Origin: Anaerolineae bacterium
GTDB taxonomy: Bacteria > Chloroflexota > Anaerolineae > B4-G1
DNA length: 35,527 bases
NCBI GenBank assembly: GCA_030612585.1
Contig: JAUWNP010000024.1
Location: 1-35,527, forward strand
Direction: 5' to 3'
Under the pieces are notes generated by a model that searched no databases, had not been told where the DNA came from, and was given only the letters and a program-made list of their open reading frames with translations. Both the position numbers and the translations under genes were made by a program. Positions 8,070-16,006 of this stretch are shown here, in pieces. How positions within the stretch are numbered: the first letter of the stretch is position 1; each line of letters starts with the position of its first letter.

Positions 8070-8098
8070 ATTTTACCGGGATTCGGACACCAGCGCAA
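8070..8098 (-). promoter_or_regulatory. Promoter for DUF402 gene (leaderless type)
   Basis: Minus-strand TTGCGC (8093-8098), 17-base spacer, TAAAAT (8070-8075), then 8 bases to the ATG. Transcription should start at or within a base or two of the start codon. Confidence 0.6.
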
Positions 8099-8174
8099 GG
8101 TATAACCGAAAGCGCATCGGGCGCGATCGTTAGGTGTTGTCATACGTGAAACATTACGTACAAAGGAGGCGACA

Positions 8175-8981
8175 ATGAGTAAGAACGAACTTGAAGGCCA
8201 GTGGGCACTCATCCTGGGAGCGTCGAGTGGGTTCGGCGCAGCGACGGCACGCGCGCTGGCCGGCGCAGGGATGAACATCTTCGGGGTGCACCTTGACCTG
8301 AGAGCGACGCTGCCTCGCGTCCGGCAGGTCGTGGCCGACGTCGAGGCACTGGGGCGCAAAGCGGTCTTCTTCAACACGAACGCCGCCGATGCCCGCAAGC
8401 GGGCGCGCGTGCTCGATCAAATCGAGGAAAAACTGGCGGACGATCCAGCCAGCAACGTTCACTTCGTGCTGCACTCGCTGGCCTTCGGCACGCTCCTCCC
8501 CCTCATCGCCGACACCCCCGAGGAGGCGATCAGCGAACCGCAGATGGATATGACACTGCGGGTGATGGCCCACAGCCTGGTCTACTGGGTGCAAGACCTG
8601 GTGCGGCGAAATCTCCTGGTGCGCGGCAGCCGTGTCTACGCGCTGTCCAGCGGGGGCGCGGTGCGCGTGGCCCCGATGTACGGCGCGGTCTCGGCAGCCA
8701 AGGCGGCACTGGAGAGCCACGCGCGGCAACTGGCGCTGGAGTTGGGACCCCGGGGCATCGCCGTGAACTGCCTGCGACCCGGCGTGACCGACACACCCGC
8801 GCTGCGGGTGATCCCCGGCCACGAGACCTACATCGCCGAGGCACTCCAGCGTAATCCCGGCGGCCGCATGACGACGCCCGAGGACGTGGCGCAGGTGCTG
8901 GTGGCCCTGGCCGACCCGGCCATTACCTGGATCAGTGGAACTGTCATCCCGGTGGACGCGGGAGAAATTATCGTGGGATGA
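8175..8981 (+). CDS. SDR-family reductase, FabL/FabI-like enoyl-ACP reductase candidate
   Basis: Short-chain dehydrogenase of 268 residues with NAD(P)-binding GASSGFG (15-21), HSLAF (100-104) and catalytic Ser158/159. The active-site tyrosine and lysine are Tyr169 and Lys176, a Y-x6-K spacing as in the FabI and FabL enoyl-ACP reductases, not the classical Y-x3-K. The C-terminal part (GRMTTPEDVAQVLVALADP, ISGTVIPVDAG) follows the FabL pattern. A role in the last step of fatty acid elongation is plausible but unproven. A strong Shine-Dalgarno (AGGAGG, 8165-8170) precedes the ATG. Monocistronic. Confidence 0.8.
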   Translation: MSKNELEGQWALILGASSGFGAATARALAGAGMNIFGVHLDLRATLPRVRQVVADVEALGRKAVFFNTNAADARKRARVLDQIEEKLADDPASNVHFVLHSLAFGTLLPLIADTPEEAISEPQMDMTLRVMAHSLVYWVQDLVRRNLLVRGSRVYALSSGGAVRVAPMYGAVSAAKAALESHARQLALELGPRGIAVNCLRPGVTDTPALRVIPGHETYIAEALQRNPGGRMTTPEDVAQVLVALADPAITWISGTVIPVDAGEIIVG

Positions 8982-9039
8982 TCAAGCCGCTCTGAGCCCC
9001 GTCCCCGGGGCGACTAACACGTAGGCCCTCCCCCATGCC

Positions 9040-9069
9040 AAAATGGGGCGCTGTCGTGGGCAAAATGGG
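9040..9069 (+). promoter_or_regulatory. Paired AAAATGGG direct repeats upstream of response-regulator promoter
   Basis: AAAATGGG occurs at 9040-9047 and 9062-9069, 22 bases apart, about two helical turns. Each copy is also one arm of a small inverted repeat (CCCCAT/ATGGGG at 9031-9048; ATGGG/CCCAT at 9065-9081). They lie roughly 50 and 72 bases before the predicted transcription start, a usual place for activator sites. Confidence 0.45.
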
Positions 9070-9080
9070 TCTTTGTCCCA

Positions 9081-9109
9081 TAGACATCGCCCCCAATATC
9101 TGGTATATT
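9081..9109 (+). promoter_or_regulatory. Promoter for NarL-type response regulator
   Basis: TAGACA (9081-9086), 17-base spacer, TATATT (9104-9109). Predicted start near 9116, giving a leader of about 55 bases before the GTG at 9172. Confidence 0.65.
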
Positions 9110-9171
9110 TAGACTAGAGCAAGTGTATCACGCAGCGAGATGTTTGACAGAAATGCACAAGGGAGGACAAA

Positions 9172-9858
9172 GTGGAAGTGGAGGGCGAAATGAGTGTGCG
9201 GCTACTGCTTGCCGACGATCACGGAGTGGTGCGTGAGGGAATATGCTCGATGCTCTCTGACTACCCCGAATTCCTCGTCGTCGCTGAGGCAGGGGACGGA
9301 CCCCAGGCAGTCGAGTTGGCCAGGCAAATGCAGCCCGACGTGGTCATTCTTGACCTGATGCTACCCGGCCTGGACGGTCTCCAGGTGGTGCGCATGCTGC
9401 GCCAGGTGCAGCCGGACACCAAGGTGATAGCGCTCAGCGCGCGTACCGAGTTGGAAGTCGTGGACCAGGTAATGATCGCTGGTGCACATGGCTACGTCTC
9501 CAAATTACGTTGCACGGAGGACCTGGTCAACGCGCTACGCGCCGTGATGGAGGGCAAACACTTCATCTCGCCGGGGCTAGGCAGGCAGCCACCTGCCATT
9601 ACACAGGGCTGGGCAGATGCAGGCCACAGGGCATCCCGCCTGACGTCACGTGAACGTCAAGTGATGGGTATGATCGCCGCTGGTTTAGGGAACAAACAGA
9701 TCGCAAAGAGATTGGACATCAGTGTACATACCGTGCGCAATCATCGCCAGCGGCTGATGGACAAACTGGACATTCACGACACGGCTACGCTGACGCGCCT
9801 GGCCGTTGATTGGGGAGTGCTGGATCAGATGTGGACGGAGGACTGGAGTACCGCGTAG
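9172..9858 (+). CDS. NarL/FixJ-family response regulator
   Basis: DNA-binding response regulator of 228 residues. The receiver domain has the acidic pair Asp15/Asp16 in LLLADDHGVVREG and phosphoacceptor Asp61 in VVILDLMLPGLDG. The C-terminal LuxR-type helix-turn-helix is LTSRERQVMGMIAAGLGNKQ through IAKRLDISVHTVRNH. The GTG at 9172 is preceded by GGGAGG at good spacing; an ATG at 9190, after GAGG, is an alternative start. No histidine kinase gene adjoins it, so it is an orphan here. Paired repeats upstream of its promoter may be its own or a partner's binding sites. Confidence 0.92.
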   Translation: MEVEGEMSVRLLLADDHGVVREGICSMLSDYPEFLVVAEAGDGPQAVELARQMQPDVVILDLMLPGLDGLQVVRMLRQVQPDTKVIALSARTELEVVDQVMIAGAHGYVSKLRCTEDLVNALRAVMEGKHFISPGLGRQPPAITQGWADAGHRASRLTSRERQVMGMIAAGLGNKQIAKRLDISVHTVRNHRQRLMDKLDIHDTATLTRLAVDWGVLDQMWTEDWSTA

Positions 9859-9866
9859 AGAACGTC

Positions 9867-10982
9867 TCAGGCCCCCACAGCGACATCTTCAGCAGCGGGT
9901 TCCAACGCGGACAGTGGCGCTTCGGCCCTCTGTGCTTCGTGCTCATCCAGCACCTCAAACCCCTCGTCGCCAGTCGTGAGCGGAGGATCGTTCTTTAATG
10001 CCAGGTGATCGCGCACGGTGGTTTCGATCTGGCCGGCGATCTCAGGGTGCTCGCGTAGGAAGCGCTTGGCGTTCTCCCGCCCCTGCGCCAGACTCTCTCC
10101 CTCACGATAGTAGTACGAACCCCGCTTCTCAATCACCTCCATCTCCACCGCCATGTCCAGCAGGTCCCCCGCCCTGCTAATCCCCTCATCGTACATGATG
10201 TCGAACTCCGCCACCCGAAACGGCGGCGCTACCTTGTTCTTCGTCACCCGTACCCGCGTCCGGTTCCCGATCGTCTCCCCCTTCTCCTTGATCGCAGCGA
10301 TGCGCCGAATGTCCAACCGCACCGAGGCGTAGAACTTCAGCGCTCGCCCTCCCGAGGTCGTCACCGGACTGCCGAACATCACCCCGATCTTCTCCCGCAA
10401 TTGGTTGGTGAAGATCAGCGCCGTGTTCGATTGCTTGATCGCTCCGCTCAACTTGCGCAATGCCTGACTCATCAGCCGTGCCTGGAGACCCGGATGCGAA
10501 TCCCCCATCTCCCCCTCGATCTCCGCGCGGGGTACCAGCGCAGCCACCGAGTCCACCACGATCACGTCCACCGCGCCGGAACGGATGAGAGTCTCGGCGA
10601 TCTCCAGCGCCTGCTCGCCGGTATCGGGCTGAGAGATGAGCAGGGCGTCCACGTCCACGCCGCACATGCGCATGTAGTCCGGGTCAACGGCGTGCTCCAT
10701 GTCAATGTAGGCCGCGACGCCACCGCGCTTCTGCGCCTCGGCGACGATGTGCTGGGCGAGAGTGGTCTTGCCCGAACCGTCCGGCCCGTAGATTTCGGTG
10801 ACGCGGCCGCGGGGGATGCCACCGACGCCGAGGGCCCGGTCGAGCGCCAGGGGGCCGGTGGGGATGACCTCGACTTGCAGGTGGGTCGCCTCCCCCAGAC
10901 GCATCACAGTGCCCTCGCCAAAACGCTTGGTCAGATTCGCCAGCGCCATATCTAACGCTTTCCGTCGTCCTTCATCAGCCAT
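9867..10982 (-). CDS. recA: Recombinase RecA
   Basis: Central recombinase for homologous strand exchange and the SOS response, cytoplasmic, 371 residues. Walker A is GPDGSGKT (66-73), catalytic Glu96 lies in [10 protein letters not shown], and Walker B is [15 protein letters not shown]. The DNA-binding loop regions ([20 protein letters not shown] and [16 protein letters not shown]) are intact. The ATG at 10982 ([10 protein letters not shown]) is chosen over an upstream start at 11027 because it follows GGAG and begins like other RecA proteins. The acidic C-terminal tail is long and low in complexity. Its stop lies 8 bases from the convergent response-regulator gene. No LexA box or lexA neighbour was recognised. 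Confidence 0.97.
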   Translation of the reverse strand: MADEGRRKALDMALANLTKRFGEGTVMRLGEATHLQVEVIPTGPLALDRALGVGGIPRGRVTEIYGPDGSGKTTLAQHIVAEAQKRGGVAAYIDMEHAVDPDYMRMCGVDVDALLISQPDTGEQALEIAETLIRSGAVDVIVVDSVAALVPRAEIEGEMGDSHPGLQARLMSQALRKLSGAIKQSNTALIFTNQLREKIGVMFGSPVTTSGGRALKFYASVRLDIRRIAAIKEKGETIGNRTRVRVTKNKVAPPFRVAEFDIMYDEGISRAGDLLDMAVEMEVIEKRGSYYYREGESLAQGRENAKRFLREHPEIAGQIETTVRDHLALKNDPPLTTGDEGFEVLDEHEAQRAEAPLSALEPAAEDVAVGA

Positions 10983-11041
10983 TATTATGCACTCCACACC
11001 TATGTCACTACAACCGCATCTTCTCAAAAAATTGGGGCGGG

Positions 11042-11094
11042 TGTAGGTCGGATTTGCTATCCGACCGGACGGCGGTTAGCAAAACCGCCCTACA
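11042..11094. repeat. Double-hairpin element with TGTAGG/CCTACA ends
   Basis: Two perfect 7-bp hairpins stand side by side: GTCGGAT/ATCCGAC (11047-11065) and GGCGGTT/AACCGCC (11071-11089). The whole is bounded by the inverted ends TGTAGG (11042-11047) and CCTACA (11089-11094). It lies between recA and the divergent GNAT gene. A related CCCCTACA end is found inside the STAND regulator gene at 17019-17043. Confidence 0.65.
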
Positions 11095-11198
11095 GTCGTC
11101 ATCCCCCCCTAAATATTGAGAAGATACCTACAACCTCTATTTTCACACACTACCTTAATATAAAGTGTACACCATAAGCAACAAAAAGGCAAATGGAC

Positions 11199-11227
11199 TT
11201 GACCTCCGGCCTGCAATGTGTTAAAGT
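11199..11227 (+). promoter_or_regulatory. Promoter for GNAT gene (leaderless type)
   Basis: TTGACC (11199-11204), 17-base spacer, TAAAGT (11222-11227), then 8 bases to the ATG at 11236. Because the -10 box lies over the more upstream GTG at 11218, that codon cannot be the start if this promoter is used. Confidence 0.65.
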
Positions 11228-11235
11228 GGGACTTG

Positions 11236-12072
11236 ATGAGCATGATGGAAGTAAGAGAGGCTTGCCCAGATGACTGGCTGGCCGTCACGACGCTTAACCA
11301 GAGGGCTCGTCGCGCATCGCCACAAATATGGTGGTGGGAGGAACACCTTACGAACGACCTATTTATCGTAATCGAGCGAAAGGGAGGCATCGTGGGAGCA
11401 CTCCTCGCCTGGCCTGACGAATCGCCCGTAGCGTGGGTACGGCTGGCTGCCTTGGACGATGCACTGAACATTGATGAATGGCTCAACCTGGTGCTTCCCC
11501 CCATTCTTGAGGGACTGCGTCACCACGGGGCGCAGAAACTGGCTTGGATGGACTATGGGGGCTGGGCTGGGCCACACCTAAGAACACGTGGCTTCACACC
11601 ACTGACAGAGGTGATCACGCTGGTCAAACTTGACCGCGCCTTGCCCCGCACAAACGCCATCAATGCCAGCGTGCGCCCGGCGTCAGACGCGGACATCCCG
11701 GCAATCATGGCCGTGGATCGGGCAGCGTTTACCTCTCACTGGTGGCACAGCGAGGCCACTATGCGTCGGAGGGCTGCCGTATCGTCACACTTCGCCGTGG
11801 CAGAAGTGGCGGGTGAAGTAGTGGGGTATGCTGGTGGGGAACTCCGCCTGCCAGTGGCCCATCTCAACCGTATAGCCATGCATCCGGCTCACCAGGGCCA
11901 CGGCATCGGCGCGTTGTTACTGCATGCCGCAATACACGACTTCTGGCAACACGGAGCAGAGCAGGTCACGCTCAACACTCAGAGCAATAACCACTACTCC
12001 CAGCGGTTATATCGTCGCTTTGGGTTCGGGCCGACAGGAGACCTTATGATAGCGTGGGAATTGCAGTTGTAG
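11236..12072 (+). CDS. GNAT-family N-acetyltransferase, two-lobed
   Basis: Protein of 278 residues. The C-terminal half is a clear GNAT domain: VRPASDADIPAIMAVDRAAF, then HFAVAEVAGEVVGYAGGEL, the acetyl-CoA loop HLNRIAMHPAHQGHGIGALL (motif A, Q-G-H-G-I-G) and LNTQSNNHYSQRLYRRFGF (motif B). The N-terminal half has a weaker GNAT-like outline (VREACPDDWLAVTTLNQRAR, WLNLVLPPILEGLRHHGAQK, RTRGFTPL), so the protein may be a tandem-GNAT enzyme with a decayed first lobe. The ATG at 11236 is chosen because of the leaderless promoter; ATGs at 11242 and 11245 are alternatives. Substrate unknown. Confidence 0.85.
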   Translation: MSMMEVREACPDDWLAVTTLNQRARRASPQIWWWEEHLTNDLFIVIERKGGIVGALLAWPDESPVAWVRLAALDDALNIDEWLNLVLPPILEGLRHHGAQKLAWMDYGGWAGPHLRTRGFTPLTEVITLVKLDRALPRTNAINASVRPASDADIPAIMAVDRAAFTSHWWHSEATMRRRAAVSSHFAVAEVAGEVVGYAGGELRLPVAHLNRIAMHPAHQGHGIGALLLHAAIHDFWQHGAEQVTLNTQSNNHYSQRLYRRFGFGPTGDLMIAWELQL

Positions 12073-12098
12073 AATTACAGAACAGAGAGGGGGATTGT

Positions 12099-12728
12099 AT
12101 GCCCAGAGAACATCGGGAACCGGAGAAATGGCTCTTTACCAACGCACTGATGCGCCAGGCGATCCTGGCGATTGGTGAGGTGATGGGCGAACGCGGGCTC
12201 AAGGTGGTACTGCGCCAAGCCGGGATGGAGCGCTATGTTGACGAACTGCCACCTAATGACCTGGAACAGGGCGTGAGTACGACTGAATATGCCGCGCTCA
12301 ATCAGGCAGTTGAGGAGTTCTACGGTCGTGCCGGTAAGGGTATGCTGAAGCGGATCGGCAGGGCCTCGTTCCGCTACGGCGTCGAGGAGCAGACGGCACT
12401 GATGGGCGTGGCCGGCGCAGCACTAAAACTGATGCCGCAGAAGACACGCATTAAGTTCATCCTCACCCAGACGGCCAAATCGCTGATGGACGTGAATAAT
12501 GAGACGTACATCGAGGTACAGGAGACGCCGGAGGGGTTCATCTTCGCCGACTTCACCTGTGGAGTGTGCTGCGGCCGCAAAGCCGAGCATCCCATCTGTC
12601 ACCTCTACATTGGGTCCATCAGCGAGGCGGTAAAGTGGGCCACGGGGCATGACTACGAGGTGCGCGAAATCGAGTGCCGGGCGATGGGTGCGGAGGCGTG
12701 CCGCTTCCTAGTAGCGGAAAGGGGGTAA
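12099..12728 (+). CDS. V4R-domain protein (hydrocarbon/ligand-binding sensor-like)
   Basis: Cytoplasmic protein of 209 residues. The C-terminal part (FADFTCGVCCGRKAEHPICH, then LYIGSISEAVKWATGHDYEV and EIECRAMGAEACRFLV) matches the V4R (4-vinyl reductase) domain, found in BchJ, in archaeal repressors and in sensors that bind small hydrophobic ligands. Cys154, 157, 158, 167, 193 and 201 form a cluster that could bind metal. The N-terminal helical part is unassigned. The ATG at 12099 follows a GAGAGGGGG Shine-Dalgarno; it begins 26 bases after the GNAT stop, so the two are probably co-transcribed. Confidence 0.8.
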   Translation: MPREHREPEKWLFTNALMRQAILAIGEVMGERGLKVVLRQAGMERYVDELPPNDLEQGVSTTEYAALNQAVEEFYGRAGKGMLKRIGRASFRYGVEEQTALMGVAGAALKLMPQKTRIKFILTQTAKSLMDVNNETYIEVQETPEGFIFADFTCGVCCGRKAEHPICHLYIGSISEAVKWATGHDYEVREIECRAMGAEACRFLVAERG

Positions 12729-12793
12729 CGCGCCAGCATGGCAGAACCACGCACAACCCCAGGATGACCGGAAGCCGCAACCTATTGCGGTGC

Positions 12794-14545
12794 TTACGGC
12801 GCGGTTGTGACCAGGTAGTTAAGATCGGCGTGAGCCACGGCCCGGTCGGCCTGTAGCAATGCCAGAGCCTCCGCTTCACGGCTGGGTTTAACCCACACCC
12901 GCCACAGTCCCGGCGTCACTTGCTCGACAGCCATCGCTCCCACCTGCCGCCACAGTTGCTCCGCCGCCCGACCCGAAACTACTGACCGTAGCGCGACGAT
13001 CACTTCCCCTGGCGCGAAGGTAGCCGTGACCCGCGCCTCCTCCGCATCCACCGCCCACGGCCCCACCCCATCCAGGCATACCGGCGAGGAGCCATGCGCG
13101 CCCTGGAGCAGGCTCTGATGTGCGGCGATGCGCCCACAGCCGGTGTACATATCCCAGCCAGACGCCCCTAGGTCCTCGGCGTTGTCCAAGATAGCCGAGG
13201 CGACCTGATCAGGCGTGTAGGTGGGATAGCGGGAGTAGATCAGTGCCGCCAGCCCGGCCACGTGAGGCGTGGCCATTGAGGTGCCGCTCTTGTCACAGTA
13301 ACCACCGGTGCAGTTGGTCCTCCCGTCGCCGGTCCAGCCCGTGCTATAGATACTGGACCCCGGCGCGGCGACGCTGACGTGGCCGCCGTAACTGGAGTAA
13401 CTGGCGCGATTGTCGGAGGAGGTAGTCGCAGCCACGCCCAGGACGTGCTCACAGTTGGCGGGGAAGATCTCCACATGGGCACCGTTGTTCCCGGCCGCTG
13501 CCACCAGCAGCACACCCCTCGCATAGGCATAGCCCACTGCTTCCTGCAAGTACGAGGGACAGGGTACAGTCCCCAGCGGTCCCAGGCTCATGTTGATCAC
13601 GTCTGCTCCGCTGTCGGCAGCGTAGCGGATAGCAGCGGCTATATTCGTCGCCCAGCCGTCGCCGTTCTCATCCAGCACCTTGAGCGGCAGGATGCTTGCT
13701 TCCCACCCCATCCCGGATACGCCCAGGCCGTTATCCGTCGCCGCTGCCGCGATGCCGGATACGTGAGTACCGTGGCCGTGATCGTCGGCGGCGACGGAGT
13801 CATCATTCACGAAATCGTAGTCAATATCAGTACGCACCTTGCCCACCAGGTCAGGGTGATCCAGATCGGCGCCGGTATCCACCACGGCGATGAGGACATC
13901 CTGGCCGGTGGAGAGCCCCCACGCCTCCGGCATATCCACCTTCTCCAGCGCCCATTGGCTGCCGTAGTAAGGATCATCAGGGTAGCGCGGCGACGGCAGT
14001 GGTGATGTGTACGTGTAGCCGTGCAGCATGAGAGGGAGATGGACATGACTCAATGATGTGTTCACCACCTGTAGGCTCAGATCTATTCGATGAGGAGAGC
14101 CTTCCACCTCGGCTGGGTCCACCACCGTCACCGTGACCGCGCCGGTGTAGGCGGCGACCGTGCCCGTGCTGAAGGTAGTGGATGTGATCCATAACGAGGC
14201 CGGGGTGGTGCCACCCGTGGGAGCAGCCGTGAACCAGACTCCCTCAGTGGCAACCGTCCAGGTGATGGGATCATCGTTCCCCACGTTCGACGGCATCACC
14301 TGGTAGGCGATAGGGAGAAATCGTTCGTCGGGGATGCTGTAGGTGAACTGGAGGGTGTCGGGCAGATTGCCCAGGGTAGAGGGACTGGTGGTGAGATAGA
14401 TGCCTCGTTCCACAGAAACCGGCGGCATCAACCGGCCTGGGGGCGTATGCTCTGCTCGCGCGCCTACGCCTGGGGCCAGGATAAGGAGCAGCAGAACCGT
14501 CGTCACCAGACCGCGAATGTGGGGGGCCAGACGAACATACCTCAT
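12794..14545 (-). CDS. Secreted S8 family serine peptidase (subtilisin-like)
   Basis: Exported protease of 583 residues. A signal peptide (hydrophobic 13-27) is followed by a beta-rich Ig/BACON-like region to about residue 162 and a linker with HVHLPLMLHG (168-176). The catalytic domain has Asp223 in IAVVDTGADLDHPD, His258 in DHGHGTHVSG, Asn353 in AAAGNNG and Ser423 in GTSMATPHVAG, so the triad and oxyanion Asn are intact. Residues about 508-577 (APGEVIVALR, then LWRQVGAMAVEQVTPGLWRV and AHADLNY) resemble the propeptide module normally placed at the N terminus of such enzymes. No clear Shine-Dalgarno or promoter was seen at the start. Confidence 0.93.
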   Translation of the reverse strand: MRYVRLAPHIRGLVTTVLLLLILAPGVGARAEHTPPGRLMPPVSVERGIYLTTSPSTLGNLPDTLQFTYSIPDERFLPIAYQVMPSNVGNDDPITWTVATEGVWFTAAPTGGTTPASLWITSTTFSTGTVAAYTGAVTVTVVDPAEVEGSPHRIDLSLQVVNTSLSHVHLPLMLHGYTYTSPLPSPRYPDDPYYGSQWALEKVDMPEAWGLSTGQDVLIAVVDTGADLDHPDLVGKVRTDIDYDFVNDDSVAADDHGHGTHVSGIAAAATDNGLGVSGMGWEASILPLKVLDENGDGWATNIAAAIRYAADSGADVINMSLGPLGTVPCPSYLQEAVGYAYARGVLLVAAAGNNGAHVEIFPANCEHVLGVAATTSSDNRASYSSYGGHVSVAAPGSSIYSTGWTGDGRTNCTGGYCDKSGTSMATPHVAGLAALIYSRYPTYTPDQVASAILDNAEDLGASGWDMYTGCGRIAAHQSLLQGAHGSSPVCLDGVGPWAVDAEEARVTATFAPGEVIVALRSVVSGRAAEQLWRQVGAMAVEQVTPGLWRVWVKPSREAEALALLQADRAVAHADLNYLVTTAP

Positions 14546-14591
14546 TTGAGTTATCTGAGTTATCCTGAGTAGGTCACTGGTAAGCGTTCAG

Positions 14592-14602
14592 ACCTCCGAG
14601 GT
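14592..14602. repeat. Small ACCTC-C-GAGGT hairpin
   Basis: Perfect 5-bp inverted repeat with a single-base centre in the spacer upstream of the subtilase gene. Nothing else was recognised in 14546-14796 apart from this and a T-rich flank. Confidence 0.4.
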
Positions 14603-14796
14603 TTTGTCCGTGATTTGGCTTGGAATAGGCCGTGGCCGGGCGCACAGGCAGAGGGGCCTGCCGGGATGCGCAGACAGCCGCTGGCGCGGACGCAGTTCAC
14701 GTCGAAGATACCGCTAACCGGAGAGAAGTCGCCAGATGTTACGTCCCGCTCACTGGTCGCGACGAGCCTGATTGCCAGATGCAACTGCAGAAGGCG

Positions 14797-15126
14797 CTAC
14801 ATCCCCATCAGGATGTTGCTGAAGATATCGCCAATGGCTGGCCCCATCAGCGTAAGGACGACGATGACGCATATCGGGAGCCCAAACAGAACGACCTAGA
14901 TCCAGCCCATGATGATGCCAGCCGTGGCCAGTCCTGCGCCTGCGAGTGTCCCCGCGCTCTCGCGAATCTGCTTCTTGGCAACGTAGCCCAGAATCAACCC
15001 CACGATACCGCCCAGGATGGGAACGATACTAAAGCCCGCAATGCTGGCGATGAGGCTGCCGATGGCCATGCCACTCGTCGGCGGCGTGGCCGGGGGTGGC
15101 GTATGTGGGTATGGCTGTTCATTCAT
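14797..15126 (-). pseudogene. DUF4190 membrane protein interrupted by in-frame TAG
   Basis: The frame reads a Pro-rich start (MNEQPYPHTPPPATPPTSG), the DUF4190 core (MAIGSLIASIAGFSIVPILG, GLILGYVAKKQIRES, GLATAGIIMGWI) and then a TAG at 14896-14898. The same frame continues without shift for 32 more codons that give a second hydrophobic helix (VVLFGLPICVIVVLTLMGPA) and the tail IGDIFSNILMGM before a TAG at 14797-14799. The GPAIG-FSN tail is what I expect for this family in Chloroflexota. So the gene is either a recent nonsense allele, a sequencing or assembly error, or read through. A Shine-Dalgarno GGAGGA precedes the ATG; it lies 34 bases behind the DUF4126 gene. Confidence 0.75.
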
Positions 15127-15160
15127 TGATTGTCCTCCGTTGTCTGTAATGTGAGATTGG

Positions 15161-15727
15161 TTAACTTGCCCGCTGCCAGCGACGGCGCACGTACCACCAG
15201 GTGAACAGCGCCAGCGTTATCACGATCAGGGCAACTACCAGGTACGGGGCCACGATGGCCAGCACCGACGCCACGAACGAGACGGTGTCCTCAATCGCGC
15301 TCACAATCGGGTTGCCTACCCCCGCTGTCGTGGCTGTCACCACCGGCCGGCCGCCCGCCTTGACGACGTGCACACCACCGGCCAGGATTATCCCGCAGAT
15401 AGCCGCCAGGACAGGGTGGAGGCCGATGGCGTTGGTGGTGGTGGCGAAGAGAATCGCTCCGGCCGCCGGTCGGATGAAGGTCTGGATAACATCGTTTACC
15501 GTATCTACGGCGGGAATCTTATCCACCAGAATTTCCACGACCAGCAGCACGGCCAGTGTGCCGATGACCCACCAACTGCTCAACGCATCCCATGGTTCGT
15601 TAAGCGTGACCAGCGGTGTGAAGCGGGCCAGGAGAGCAAGGACCAGGAGCGGGATATAGGCATTCAACCCCGCCGAGGTCGAGAGGCCGAAGGCGGTCGC
15701 CAGACTCAGGAAAGCCTGCCCTACCAT
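15161..15727 (-). CDS. DUF4126 membrane protein
   Basis: Integral membrane protein of 188 residues with about five hydrophobic segments. The opening FLSLATAFGLSTSAGLNAYI, the loop EILVDKIPAVDTVNDVIQ and the glycine-rich LAGGVHVVKAGGRPVVTATT are characteristic of DUF4126. Function unknown. A promoter lies at 15761-15788 and a G-rich Shine-Dalgarno just before the ATG. It is probably co-transcribed with the interrupted DUF4190 gene. Confidence 0.85.
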   Translation of the reverse strand: MVGQAFLSLATAFGLSTSAGLNAYIPLLVLALLARFTPLVTLNEPWDALSSWWVIGTLAVLLVVEILVDKIPAVDTVNDVIQTFIRPAAGAILFATTTNAIGLHPVLAAICGIILAGGVHVVKAGGRPVVTATTAGVGNPIVSAIEDTVSFVASVLAIVAPYLVVALIVITLALFTWWYVRRRWQRAS

Positions 15728-15760
15728 TGCACATTCCCCCCTGTTCAGATAGTTGCCTCA

Positions 15761-15788
15761 ATTATAGTCGGTTTTTCCCTTATAGCAA
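15761..15788 (-). promoter_or_regulatory. Promoter for DUF4126 gene
   Basis: Minus-strand TTGCTA (15783-15788), 16-base spacer, TATAAT (15761-15766, perfect -10). Predicted start near 15754, giving a leader of about 27 bases with a Shine-Dalgarno. Confidence 0.6.
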
Positions 15789-15925
15789 CACCAGCGGCTA
15801 TAGCCCGGCCACCCTCTCACGGGCAGCGGTGTGCACTTTTACCGGGCGCTTCTTTCCACTTTTGTCTTTATCCGTTGGAGCGCCCCACCCCAGTGGGACA
15901 CATACTGGCCCAAACCCGTGTTTTG

Positions 15926-15934
15926 TGAGATAAT
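15926..15934 (+). promoter_or_regulatory. Extended -10 box upstream of STAND regulator
   Basis: TGAGATAAT (15926-15934) fits TGn plus a -10 hexamer; the -35 is weak. Predicted start near 15941, about 65 bases before the ATG. The rest of the 279-base spacer shows only a short CCCAC/GTGGG repeat near 15885-15897. Confidence 0.35.
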
Positions 15935-16006
15935 GAGACTCTCCAGTAAAGGGCCCGTCCGGAGATAAAAGACAAAACATATGACTGGTACGCAAGGTGG
16001 AGGACA

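Noticed and set aside
8137..8164. TTGTCA...TACAAA as promoter for the FabL-like gene
   Set aside because: The -10 would run into the Shine-Dalgarno, so the transcript would lack it; the match is probably chance.
10984..10996. CATAAT box just before recA as its -10
   Set aside because: It ends about one base before the ATG, so transcription would start inside the gene; no suitable downstream start codon keeps the conserved N terminus.
11218..11235. GTG at 11218 as start of the GNAT gene
   Set aside because: It lies within the promoter, upstream of the predicted transcription start; ATG 11236 fits better.
14632..15129. 165-codon plus-strand frame
   Set aside because: It is antisense to the DUF4190 gene, including the part after the TAG, which itself reads as a sensible protein.
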